From NCBI GenBank assembly GCA_905250115.1, contig CAJNOI010000027.1, forward strand, positions 186,001 to 250,000: a stretch of DNA of 64,000 nt. Reading direction: 5' to 3'. Shown here piece after piece: positions 40,941-53,011 of the stretch. The notes under the pieces were generated by a model. The model did no database searches. It was not told the origin of the DNA and worked only from the letters and a program-made list of their open reading frames with translations. A program made the translations under genes and the position numbers. The stretch comes from Adineta steineri. Taxonomy: Eukaryota; Rotifera; Eurotatoria; Adinetida; Adinetidae. Position 1 is the first letter of the stretch. Each line of letters begins with the position of its first letter.

Positions 40941-41940
40941 ATGAATTCACTTTTATCTATATTTTCTTCGAATACATCTATTTCTAATAATTGTCCATCA
41001 TTATCGAATATAACTCAATTTGTTCATGATACTCAATCATTTCTTCTTCTTCTTTCTAATATTGAAGAAATCGGTTGGTCATCAGTTCGATTATCTTCTT
41101 CATCAGATAATTCAATTCTAACGCTTCATCATACATATATTGATTTAGGAGATCGTTCACATGATTTATATATTGATATATCACAACGTTGGCCAAATGA
41201 ACGACCATGTTGTCGTACAAATCTTCCAGTTGAATTTACAATTGAAACCTGGTGTCCGAAAACAAGTCGTCTGATAGAAGTACTCAACAATTTTCATTCG
41301 CTTGTCGATAGTTTACAACCATTCTGGGCTCAATTAACTGAATTAGAACGAGATGCAATTGTCTTAGATACAAAACCTATATCATATTCATCAACAACAC
41401 GACGACTTAAAATTAATGATAATGTACATATAGAAATTCAGGTTAGAATATCAAAATCTATAATTCAAATTTTAAATTTATATGCTTTAGATTGATCCAT
41501 TTAATTCATCGGCTTTTCCTTCGATTACTTTTCATGGTCCATCTATGCTTATTCGAACATTCGATGAACGTCTCGAACAAAATCGTAGTCATTGGAATGA
41601 AGCACATTCAAATATAATATTAAATCTTGAACATATACTTGATATAACATTTCCAACGAATATTTTCTTTCAATCAAAATCTCAAGCGAAAGATACTCAA
41701 CAACAAGAATGTGGCATATGTTATGAATCAACAATTGATCTAAAAGAAAAAACGATTTATTGTGAAACAATAAATTGTTATAAACAATATCATGAATCAT
41801 GTTGGAAAAGTTGGTTAAGAAAAAAAGTTCCACAAAGAAATGCTTGTGATGTATTAGATATTGTTGTTGATGAACGAATAAATACAACAACAGCAAGTGG
41901 ACCATGTCTTTTTTGTAAAAAAAATATTATTGTAAATTAG
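40941..41940 (+). CDS. FANCL: FANCL, Fanconi anaemia E3 ubiquitin ligase
   Basis: Exons 40941-41441 and 41491-41940 give 316 residues. The central UBC-RWD (DRWD) region has R-W-P, C-P-K-T-S and I-D-P-F-N segments aligning with FANCL. The C-terminal RING is C-G-I-C, then C-x4-C-Y-K-Q-Y-H-E-S-C, W-L-R and finally C-L-F-C, a C4HC3-type arrangement. FANCL with UBE2T monoubiquitinates FANCD2-FANCI in interstrand crosslink repair. Human FANCL is 375 residues; most of the N-terminal ELF domain is not evident here. An acceptor AG lies 2 nt before the ATG, and mS23 ends 247 bp upstream. Confidence 0.88.
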
Positions 41941-43151
41941 ATTCATCAAGAAATAGATTTTTATAGAAACGATATCGAAATAGAAATTAAAATATTTGTT
42001 TTTATTGAATGAGAATGAATCTCAATTATACTATAAACCATAATATAGAGAACGATGGAAGTGTATGCTCAGTCGATTAGAATTGATTTAAATAGATTAA
42101 TCAATTTTATTTGCTTGAACTTAAGTAACTAAACCAACATAGAATGCATAAGGTTAAAATAATATATAAAACAGTATATATTCTAATGAATTTCTATCTG
42201 AACAAATACAGTTATGTATCTCAGTGATTAACTTTGTTTTGTTATTCATGTTAACGCCTTTTTTAATCTGGTAATTATATTGAAATAAAGATATCATAAC
42301 CATACATACTTAATTTTTTCTGCTACGTTAATACGCTCCACAAACTTTGTAAACTATTTTCATAAATAAATAATATATGACAGTATATTGACCTAGGAGA
42401 AAACATGTCTGTATAGGAAGTTCAGATGAAAATTATGTCAAGCAATCATCTGACGTAAAAAATGCATTCTTGCATAAATTCATCAAAATGGCAATGAGTA
42501 TAAAGTTATAAGGCAACTGATCTATGAAGAATATAGCTTGAAGATATTCAGTACATGAATATAGATGTACACATTACAATGTTAATTATCAGTGCACTTT
42601 CCTAATAGACCATCGCAAAATATCATTTTGATAGTTACTATTTGAAATGTTGATTTTGTTCATGAATCTTGAAGTTATTCGAACTCTTAGTATCAATTCC
42701 AAATAAAAATTGCATTGATCACTATGGTAAGATAAAGAAACTACTCGATATAAAAAGAAACTGTTATTTAGACGTTCGTACAAAGCAGATGTCGCGCAAT
42801 ACTAATATGAATTTTTTTATATAAACCATAATAATCTAAAATAGATTCTAATGTCAAATAAAGATTATTATTGAAATTTCGATTGAATAATTTTCAACAA
42901 TTGTTTTATTTAAAAACGTATCTGAATGGATGATATATTGATTAATAAAACAAACTAGTCTTACTATTCCTTTCCTTGAAGGAAAAAGAGAGAGACACAA
43001 GCACAATAAATAATAACTATAATCATATATAAGAACGACGTCAATGTCATTGTCGCTTTATTAATATTAACTGTTGCGCGAGAAAAGAAAAAGAAACAAA
43101 AAATGCTGCTCAAGTATTTCTTATTAATTTTTGTTAATATAGTCAAAATAG
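41941..43151. other. intergenic, no gene seen
   Basis: 1.2 kb of A+T-rich sequence without exons or clear repeats. Confidence 0.6.
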
Positions 43152-43656
43152 ATGGGTAGTAACTTAACAGCAATACCATCTTCTGTTTCATTACCCATAT
43201 TTGGGGTTGGTTTAACCACATTATGTTTAAGTTTATGTTTTTGTTGTTATTTATGGCGGTAAGTTTTCTATTTTTTCTATAATAAAAATAAAAACGAAAA
43301 TAATTTATTGAAAAATATTCTTTATATAGATTAAGACGAGATACATTGAGAGAAAAAGGCTATCGAAAAGATCAATATATGCGATGTAAAGTTAAAAATT
43401 CTGTACGTGGTTTGATTTTATATTTCCATTCGATAAAAAGAAAAATCTCTAAACTATTTTTCTCTCTATATAGAATTGTGTTATTTGTTTGGATGATTTT
43501 TATGAAGATGAAGAAATAGCTGTATGTCCATGTGAACATGCATTTCACAAACGTTGTTTATCACCTTGGTTACAACATAATTGTACATGTCCTATGTGTA
43601 ATATGTGTATTAAACCGGAAACATCTGGCTCATGTCAATTACCCGATATACTTTAA
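43152..43656 (+). CDS. RNF24/RNF122-like membrane RING-H2 protein
   Basis: Exons 43152-43258, 43330-43402 and 43474-43656 give 120 residues. One transmembrane segment (about 15-37) is followed by L-R-R-D, K-G-Y-R-K-D and a RING-H2 finger: C-V-I-C, C-P-C-E-H-A-F-H-K-R-C, W-L, C-P-M-C-N. Size and layout match RNF24/RNF122, small endomembrane E3 ligases. The substrate is unknown. The acceptor AG ends directly before the ATG (CAAAATAG then ATG), which suggests a minimal trans-spliced leader. Confidence 0.87.
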
Positions 43657-45390
43657 ACTAGATAAATGAAAGTTATTCTCGTTTATTTTTTTTTTACAAA
43701 TAATTTTGTCAGTTATGTATAATTAAAAACAAATCAAAATTTTTAAAAAGAAGAAAACAACGTCTGTTTATGTATACATCTATTATTATTATTATCGTAT
43801 TTTAAATGTATATGTTATTTTCCGGTTTATTCTTTAATGTTTGTATATTGAAATACAGTGCTCAAAGTATTTTAATGACTAAAAACGAATGTTTATTTCA
43901 TCAATAAGTTTCAATGATTAAATTGACATATGAAGAATTTTTTCGTTGAAATAAAGATGATTATAATTGCATGTTATTCATATTAGAATAAGAAATACTC
44001 AGAGATTTATACATATAGATATATTTTCTTTTTCTCTTTCAGTAACAATGAAGTATATTATCGTTTTTGATTACTTTTTAATCGGATTTAAAACATAAAA
44101 TGATTATACTGATGCTTGAGACAGTATTTTGAAGAAAAATTCTAATTGTAAATATACTATTGTAAGAAGTAATAAGATTGTCATGACACATTCTCGTGAC
44201 TAATCTATTAAATAATAATAATACAAGAAATTGACATTGAAATTAAATTTAATAAATAAAATTATTATCAAATGAGTCATCGAGAAGAATCATCTAGTAT
44301 ACAGGATACAAACAAGTGTCTTGAGAAAAGTTGATAAGATCATCGCCTTAAAATAGAAGTTATTGTCTTTTTCTCTTTGAAAAATATTTCATTGATAATC
44401 TACATAGAATAGATTTTAGACGTTGTCTTTTTCTTTTGTTAATCTTGGAGAGACGCAGATCGATATATTTTAATTATGTAGTAAATGAATTACTCAAACC
44501 ATTGTTTTCTATTAGATCCTTGTAAAATGTTGTTTATTCTGTTTTATTGATAAATATCAAAACAGATGTTTATCCTTCATTCAGTTCTCGCGCATCGTTA
44601 CTCTAGTATTAATAACGATTGTCTTGTATTCATTTTCTTGTCATTTATTCGATATAAATGTATTAAGATAGGTATTGTAACAAGTTCAAAGTGTAATAAG
44701 TTAAATAAATAAAAGTACACATCTTTTTTTCACAGACAAAATCATGAAAGAATAAAGCCAAAGAGTCTTTTCTAGATTAAAAGATGTCACTATTAATAAC
44801 AGGACTGCATTCACTGATGATAGAGTGCAAAATATTTCTTTTAAAAGACTTTTTGATGATTGTCTATATACTTTATAAAGAACTAGACAGATGTATTTCA
44901 TCAAATACATCTGTGAATAGCTTGAAATAGATTTTAATTATTCTAGACATAAATCATACTTCGAAAAATTAGTTCTTTCAGTTTCATATTTACTTTCTTC
45001 TTCTTGTTCAATGACATCATCATTTTTAATTATTTATTGAGGCTTCTATTTTTCTACTAATGTCAATTGTAATTAATTATAAAATCAGCTGACAATATTT
45101 TTTCTTACTGTCTATATTTGCTCAACTTACTGAGTATCATATGTAGGCATTGCTCAATTTTAATCAATAGATGTCAGTTTACTTTATTTTATTTTAATTG
45201 AATATTTATGTAAAAGAAAAAAAGAAGATTAATTTTTTTGCTTATATTGTCGAAGAATGTTTTTGAAAATTTTCATTATTCGAATGAAATTTTATTTGGT
45301 TAGAATATGTTGATATGACAACACGATTGTTCATGGGGAAGGAAAGAGTGGCGGGGTGTAGTGTGCATATTTTATTTCTTTTACCACAAA
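43657..45390. other. intergenic, no firm gene
   Basis: 1.7 kb of A+T-rich sequence. A 20-codon frame at 44272-44334 has no supporting signals. Confidence 0.5.
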
Positions 45391-48304
45391 ATGAAGTATC
45401 AAGTAAGAATAAAAAAGTTTTCGCTTAAAACTATTCCTGCAAAATATTTAGACAGAATATCAGCGAAATTTTCAAAAACGAACACCGAGACCAGTCGATG
45501 ATTATACAAAAGAAGAACGAAAAATAAATGATGGTTAATTTTGAAATGGTTTCTTTTTCTTCTTCTAATTATCAATAATTTCTTTCTAGTACCAATAAAA
45601 CGTTCATCTTCATTATCACCAGCTCGTCGTCGTGCTCATTCATCACCGAATCGAAATAATAATAACTTTGCGGTTATTGGTCCAAATGAGAAATTTTCAA
45701 ATTCACATCTTTATCGACTTCGACAACCAGTTAAAGATAATACACGAGTGACTAAACCACGAGAATATGCAATTTTAGGAAGAAATGAAAAATTTCAAGA
45801 AAATACTGTTTATCCATTAAGAAAACCAGTTTTGGATAATTCGCCAAGAGTAAGACATTGAAAAACTTAAGAATTAAGAATAAATACAGTCACAATTGGT
45901 TTTAATTACAGATTCCAATACAACGACATAAAAGTGAAAATCATTCATGTGGTAGTCAAACTGTAAGCATGTTATACAATGATCCTAGCAGTATATTTAT
46001 TTATTATCAAAATTTAGGACTTGAAAAAAGCACCATTTGTATCATTTGATCCTCAATATGGTCGAGAAACTATTCCTGTTCGAGTAAATAAAATTTTTCC
46101 ATTGAAGACAAAAATCCTATTTATATGAATTCGAATAGAATCGTATTGGCCCACAAAGTGAATATCAACAGCAATTTCTCTGGAAACAACCATTAGGAGA
46201 TTTAATTAGTGATCAAATGCTTGTTGAAGATTCGAAAGTGGTTAGTTAATAAAGTGAATTTCTGAAAAATTAAAATAAGAAAATATGTGTGTATTTAGCG
46301 TGATCGTCGTTCTGATCCAATATTACCATTTACTGTTATTGATCCTTCAGAAAAACTTCTCGCTGAAAAAACATCTGTTCAATTTAATCTACCTGCACGT
46401 AGTGAAGTTGATAGTGAAAAACCTAGACAACAAATAATAAATCGTACAGCTCCTGGTCCAGTAACTTCGACTCAATCAAGTAAAAATCAAATAAGTGAAT
46501 ATCAATCACGTTATAAACCAATACTTGATCAAAAAAAACCACGAACACGTAAAGCATTCGAAGCTGAAGAAGCAGAAGAAAGAGTAAAATATTTCTTTTT
46601 TTTTGTTTTCATCAAAAAAACATTTGATTTTATAGAAACGAAAAGAAATTGCTAGAGCTGAACATGCACATACTGATGATGAAGGTGCTGATAATAATTT
46701 GCAATTTGGAAAAGAATTTCGACAAAAACACCCACAGGGAACTTTAAGGTTCGAATCGATAATTTCATTAGAAAAACTTATTTAATAAAAAAAAACTTCG
46801 TTTTAGACGTTGGAAATCTGAATATCAAACAACATATAAACCTTTCTGGCGTTTTGATTATAAAAATGGAAAATGGTATAAAGATGCTGCAACGGTTAGT
46901 AAAACAATTCTATTCTCCTATGCGATCTAACTGTTTTCTTTTCTATTCATTTAGGAAGAAACAGGTTTTAATCCTAATCTATTCTGGTATAAAGAATTGA
47001 AATCAGGACGAAAACGCGCTGATGAATATCGTGCAAATGCTGAAGCCGATCATTTCAATCGTAATCATACTCTTCAATTACAAACAGGTCAAGGTGGAAA
47101 TAAAAATTATCTTGCATGGGATACAAATGAAGATGATACTGAAAGTGTCATTTCTATTGATCGGTAAAATTCTAGATTGAATTAAAACAAAAAATAGATC
47201 GTTTCTTTTCTTTACAGTGATGCAGAACGTCAACGTCAACGTGAACAAGAAGCTAGACGACAAGTTGATGAACGAATTCAATCTAAAATTCACTATCAAC
47301 AAGCTCAAACTCAACAAAATGAAAAACCAAGAACAATTAAATCTGATCCAATTGCCCAAAGTGATCATCAAGTTGATCGTGTTATTTATATTGATGAACC
47401 AGCACCAAAAGCACCAAGTGTTGCAACAAAAGCATTTGTACGTAATCTTAATTCTTCATCTGTTCAACAACATATGTTATGGGATTCTGAAAGTCTATAT
47501 AGTCAACGAACAAATTCGGATCTGTGCGTATTACTTGTTGTTTTTAGATACCTTTTTTCTTATTCATACATATTTTATTTTCTAGAGGTTCTGAATCGAA
47601 TACCGCTAGAGAATTACAGCGAAAACATTATACAGATGATGAATCAAATATTAGCCGAAAACCAACATCAAAAATACAAGAAAATCGAAGTACTAATACA
47701 AATTCACCTACAATAAATGACAGAAGAACTGAGGTAAAAAATAATAATACTTCTGTTCATAACTCTTTTTTTTGAACTTTAGCAAAATGATATTATTCGT
47801 CCATCAACAAGTTTTCATGACACTCGACATGCTGCTGGTAGATCAAGTTATGATACTCATGTATTTGATAAACGTCCAGCACCAGCACGACCTCATACTA
47901 GTATGAATGATTGTAAGTATTCAAAAATTTTGGCTCGTTCAATACGAAAATAGTCTTTATTATAGATCATACATATAAATTTGAATCACAAGATTATGTA
48001 CCAGCATCAAATCCTTCATTTCAAAGTCATCTCAATAGATTGGATGAACGTTTTGGACAGACATATAATGCTCGTAATAAAGGTAAAAAATGAAAGACGT
48101 ACAAATTAATGTATTACTTTTTTATTATTATTTTATATAGATGATGATGTTCTTTCGATTCATTCTGCACGATCCTTATCATCAAGTTGTAGTTTAGCAT
48201 CTCAAACATTGGAACGTGCTCAACAGAATATGAACAAATATTGGGGTGAACATTCATCAAATTCGGTTAATGCATCTAAGAAACCATACAGTGCCAGACA
48301 TTAA
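45391..48304 (+). CDS. MDM1: MDM1 centriolar microtubule-binding protein
   Basis: Fifteen exons join in phase: 45391-45402, 45452-45533, 45590-45849, 45912-45962, 46018-46083, 46139-46240, 46299-46583, 46636-46748, 46807-46894, 46955-47163, 47218-47523, 47586-47733, 47783-47912, 47966-48082, 48141-48304. The product is 710 residues, close to human MDM1 (714). Recurrent E-Y-Q motifs are present (T-E-Y-Q-R-N-F, S-E-Y-Q-Q-Q-F-L-W-K, S-E-Y-Q-S-R-Y-K-P, S-E-Y-Q-T-T-Y-K-P-F-W). Further matches are L-A-W-D-T and the conserved end S-I-H-S-A-R-S through K-Y-W-G. MDM1 binds microtubules, localises to centrioles and restrains centriole duplication. The 12-nt first exon is the weakest part of the model. 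Confidence 0.9.
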
Positions 48305-48693
48305 GATAAATACAAAAAATAATTTTGAAAAAAATGTGCGTCTTCATCAGATTATATTCTTAATTGTCTTTTTATACTCATGTTTTTTGTATACATTTGC
48401 TCCTGATTATATTCTTATTCTTCTTCTTCTTAATTACTCCTCATTGTTTCGTATTTGTTCTTTGTGTGGTTTGATGGTTTTGTTTTTAATATTACTATAT
48501 AGTAGATTTGTGATATACTTAACTATACACAAGAAAAAAATAAATAAATAAATACAATTCTTTCTAGAAAGGGGCAAAAAACTGGCAATAATTTAATTAT
48601 AAAACTAAATAAATGCATATGTGATTACGCTCATAGAGATATAATAAAATAACTGATCGATAGAAAACTAATATCTTTTGTAACACAATAAAT

Positions 48694-49348
48694 TAGAGTC
48701 CTGCAAACCGGACGGGTACCCGACACCCGGCCCGACCCAGACCTGGGTACCGGGTAAAATTCGCTGGGTCGGTTCGGGCATCGGGCGTAAAAACAAAATC
48801 GGTTCGGATCCCGGGTAGGAGTGTATACCCGACCCGAACCGACAACTAGTGATATCACCAAATTTCTAACATTTTATGCTAGTACTATTGCTAATATGAA
48901 AAAAGGAGTTAAAATAAATCTGATAATGATTAAACGACCCATTACTCATCGTAATATTTCATAAAGAAAAGTTTAGTTTCTTTAAATAGCTTTTTTTATG
49001 TTTCGAATAAAAAGCTTTCATTGTTTTATTACTTAACATCTTGCAATACGAAGGGTGGATGTGGTTGTGGGTCTGTGTGTGTGTGTGTGTGGATGTGAGA
49101 TAAGAGCAAGACCCACATCCTCAACTAACTCCTGATTCAATTGTTTTTTTACGTAATTTTAGATAGTTTATTCTTTTTTTTGTTATTTGTGAACGAAACT
49201 AAATGTAATATATTTATTGAATGAAATGAAAGTTTAAAAATTTGATCACATTCTGAAAAATAACTGAGTAGACCGGTTCGGGCCCGGGCGTAGAAAAAAT
49301 TGCCGGTTCGGTTTCGGGTACTAAAAAGTGCGCCTGTGCAGGACTCTA
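48694..49348. mobile_element. hAT-like non-autonomous DNA transposon (MITE)
   Basis: A 655-bp element has perfect 12-bp terminal inverted repeats TAGAGTCCTGCA. The flanks CAATAAAT (48686-48693) and TAATAAAT (49349-49356) form an 8-bp target duplication with one mismatch. Both ends carry GC-rich CGGGTACCCG and CGGTTCGGG words in a very A+T-rich setting. It holds no transposase; the interior includes a (GT)n run at 49073-49091. An 8-bp duplication and this terminal sequence fit the hAT superfamily. Confidence 0.8.
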
Positions 49349-49667
49349 TAATAAATACAAAAGTCACGTGACAGGTTACCTAAGTTACGAACTTTTTTTT
49401 TAATCGAAAATGACTTTACAGTATCTTAGTTGCATTGATCCGTAAAGTGTAACTATTAGTTGTGAAGTTTAAATCCGACATGAAACAATTACGTCGTCAA
49501 ATTTTTGTGTATAATTCTAAAAAACTGTAAAAGATGTCGTTTTTTTTAATAAAAAGAAAAGGAGGATTGTTTCTTGGCAATAAAGATTTTTAATGATGTT
49601 GTCAACAAACAAAAGAATATGGCACATATGTGAGATTTAAACAGTTTCAAGAAATCGACAGTAAACG

Positions 49668-50651
49668 ATGTCTGTTGCAGCTAATAATCGATTACGCCCA
49701 AGTGGAACTTTAGAAACTGATGGTTTTACTGTAAAATCACTTTTAAAAAATGCCAAAGTATTTCTTATAAATATATTTAAAAAAAAAAGAAAAATAATTT
49801 TTTTTTCATAGGTAAGTGCCCCACCACCAGCAGAAGCAACACGTATTCGTAATAGCAAACCAACTGCCTTTCGTAAATTCTATGAACGTGGAGATTTTCC
49901 AATTGCTCTTGAACATGATACAAAAGGCAATAAAATCGCTTGGAAGGTATTTAACATCAAATAAAAAATAAAAATGAAATAAAATTATATATATGATAAT
50001 ATTAGGTAGAAATTGAAAAACTTGATTATCATCATTATTTACCATTATTCTTCGATGGCCTTTGTGAAATTGATCATCCATGGGATTTTTTTGCTCGTCA
50101 AGGTATTCATGATATGCTTGAACATGGTGGAAATAAAATTTTACCTGTTATTCCACAACTTATCGTACCGATTAAAAGTAAAATCTATTTAGATTATTTT
50201 CAGAAAAAAAGAGAAAACATTTTTAGATGCATTAAATACTCGAAATCATAAAGTTATATGTACAACATTAAAAATTCTTCAACAGCTAGTTACATCAGCT
50301 GATATGGTTGGTGAAGCCCTTGTTCCCTATTATCGACAAATTTTACCAATTTTTAATTTATTTAAAAATTGGAATTGTAAGTAAATGTGTTACATATTTA
50401 CTATTGAAATTGAGAGATTGTCTTTTTTATTAAAGCTAATTTGGGTGATCATATTGAATATGGTCAACAACGACGTGAAAATATAGGAGACTTAATCAAT
50501 GAAACATTAGAAGCATTTGAACGACATGGTGGTGAAGATGCATTTATCAATATCAAGTATATTAAATTTATATACATAAAAAAATACGTTTTGCTTTTTC
50601 TTCTTCTTTAGATATATGATACCCACATATGAATCATGTATGCTCAATTAA
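49668..50651 (+). CDS. PACRG: PACRG axonemal doublet-microtubule protein
   Basis: Exons 49668-49757, 49812-49946, 50006-50177, 50227-50376, 50436-50556 and 50612-50651 give 235 residues. Highly conserved stretches include [48 protein letters not shown] and P-T-Y-E-S-C at the end. PACRG forms the inner junction of A and B tubules in cilia and flagella. No part of the core is missing. An acceptor AG lies 6 nt before the ATG. Confidence 0.95.
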
Positions 50652-51746
50652 ACAATTCAAATCACGTTCATGCCTTTTTCTTCAAACTCCTAAGAACAAT
50701 CTTTTGTATTGTATTATATTGATATATTTTTTTCTTTGTGATGAATACATAACAAAGAAGAAATAAATGGATTTTAATATAATTACATAAGTTGTATCGA
50801 TTTTTAATATAAACAGAAAAGCAAAAAAAAAGTTTTTTTTTATCGGCATACTATGATATTTTGAATTAATCGAAAAACGTTCCAGATTATTAAGTCGAGC
50901 TATTTAATAATTAGACATAATCAATCATATATTCGAGATTGAAGACATATCAGATTTTGATAAGAATGAATAGACGTAAAATCATACTCAGAAAATCTTG
51001 TTCACGTCATGTTTATTAATTCATTTTTTTTATTCACGATGTTATAGTTCAATCGAATAATATCATAATTATGCCCGGACAAAAATATTAACACTTCAAT
51101 TTTAACTACAACGTATATAATAATCTGTCACTCAAAAATATATTGATTTCTTTATATAACTATTATTAAATTAGAAAAAAATACTTCGGCAAACTGTCAG
51201 AGACGCAAAGTTTTACTCTTTTCAATCATATAAATTAATTGTATGAAGTTCTAATCTATTTTTGACGTTCGCTGCTCTCTTACAAATTTCCTCTATTCGG
51301 TTCAATGAGACGCAATAATATTATATCATTACTGACATCATCTTATTAGACACAAAAAATAATTATCTTCAAAATCTAGTCAGATATATTTGAATTAACT
51401 AATTGAAATCTATTTCATAACTGCATTTTTGATTAATATTCTTGTCTTTTGAGAATTCTCTTTAAATATCAATAATGAATAAATTTATCTAAGTGCGAAC
51501 ATAGTTTACTCGATGTCAAAATTAATAATCCTTTTTCCTAGTAGACAATGATTCATGCATATGAAAAAAGACTGTACATAGAAAGATTAGTCTGATCTTT
51601 TAAGTAGTGTCATTTGAAAATCAAGTAAATAAATTCTATTTTAATTTTTATTATTCAATGACAAGTTATTCTCTGCATGAGTTTGTTGAAGACATTTCCA
51701 TTTTTATATACAAGAATCATAACAAACAACAAGAAAAATAGAACCT
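50652..51746. other. intergenic between convergent genes
   Basis: About 1.1 kb containing the 3' flanks of PACRG and of the ankyrin/SOCS gene. No exon seen. Confidence 0.6.
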
Positions 51747-53011
51747 CTAAATCGGTGTATATAGTAAATAATCTTGTAATTTCGGCTTTGAAGCAATCGA
51801 TTCTATTGTTGATTGTTTAAGATTTTTTAAATTCTGTCGAACTAATAAACGACATAAATGTCTTAAATCAGGTATTTGTTTTATCAGCACATTAATTCGT
51901 TGAATATACGGTTGAATATCATCATTCGTAACTGATATTAATGATACTGGAAATGTGGGTAGATTCTGTAGTTTTTGTTCTAATTTTAATACATGTTTTA
52001 TTCCAAGTGTTTTAATAAATAAATTTATATAATCATTATTAAAACGATTCAATGTTGTTTTTGTACATACACTAAGTCCATAATGTTCATCATTTTTACA
52101 AAGTAATATATTTGTTATTATTAAATATGTTACTAAATTTAAAACATCACTTAAAACCATTCGTCGTATATGATATTTTAATATAAATAATAAATGTGCA
52201 TTAAGTAATAGAAAGTCTTGAGAATTTATATAGATAATTTGTTGTGGTGATGTTAAAGAAACAATATCCATAAGACGTAAACATGAACAATTCGATTCAA
52301 GTAAAAGACGAATAATTGGTAAAGATTTATTTGTTGTTGTTTCAATTGCAACATATAAATACGAATGACCACTGGAATCACCTAAAGAGAAAAAAAAGTA
52401 ATATTAAAACTATAATTTCCTTGTAATTTCTAACCTTGATATAAATCACAACCATATCTGACAAGTAAATCCACCATATCAAAACTACCCACTAGTATAG
52501 CATGTTCTAAATAACTCATACCATATTGATCACGATGATTAATGTCAATTTCAAAATTATTTAATAAACGTTTCATTGATTCAACATTACAACGTGATAC
52601 TGCTATTTGCATAGCACTTATTAGACGATTTTGCTTTGATTTTTCATGTGAACGAACATAATTTGAATTTGATTTTGATTTATCATTTGATATTGAATTT
52701 GTTGGACATTCATTGATTTGTTTTTCATATTTTCCTTTAGTTTTAGCACTTTTTGTTGATGTCTTTGGTGATTCATTTGACCATTCATCATCATCTTCAT
52801 CATCATCAGTATTACTCGAACCATCATCATCATTGTCAATATCATTTGTTGAATTGTCAATATCATCATCATCAGCAACAATATTATCTATATCATTATC
52901 ATCACTTGTATCATCATCGATATCATCAAAAACATCGTCACGACGAGTTTGAGATGATGAAGCATCCAGTGAAAATACACGTGAAAATAACGATCGAGCT
53001 CGGGTCAACAT
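51747..53011 (-). CDS. ankyrin-repeat protein with C-terminal SOCS box and acidic N-terminus
   Basis: Exons 53011-52435 and 52381-51747 give 403 residues. Residues 20-80 are an Asp/Asn/Ser-rich acidic tract. Ankyrin-type helices follow (I-N-H-R-D-Q-Y-G-M-S-Y-L-E-H-A, then V-D-L-L-V-R-Y-G-C-D-L). The last 40 residues resemble a SOCS box: L-R-H-L-C-R-L-L-V as BC box, then K-P-K-L-Q-D-Y-L-L-Y. ASB proteins use this layout to hold substrates to Elongin B/C-Cullin 5 ubiquitin ligases. Fewer ankyrin repeats are visible than in most ASBs. Acceptor TTTGTTGTAG ends directly before the ATG. Confidence 0.8.

Noticed and set aside
44272-44334. 20-codon frame starting M-S-H-R-E-E
   Set aside because: No splice signals or neighbouring exons; length within chance.
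46747-46760. tRNA B-box-like GGTTCGAATC
   Set aside because: Lies at an MDM1 donor site; no A box, acceptor stem or cloverleaf around it.
48631-48861. minus-strand frame across the GC-rich transposon end
   Set aside because: Explained by the low stop-codon density of the GC-rich terminus; it crosses the element boundary.
49021-49091. TGTGGG-like words suggesting internal telomeric repeat
   Set aside because: Only one or two units, merging into a simple (GT)n run inside the hAT-like element.
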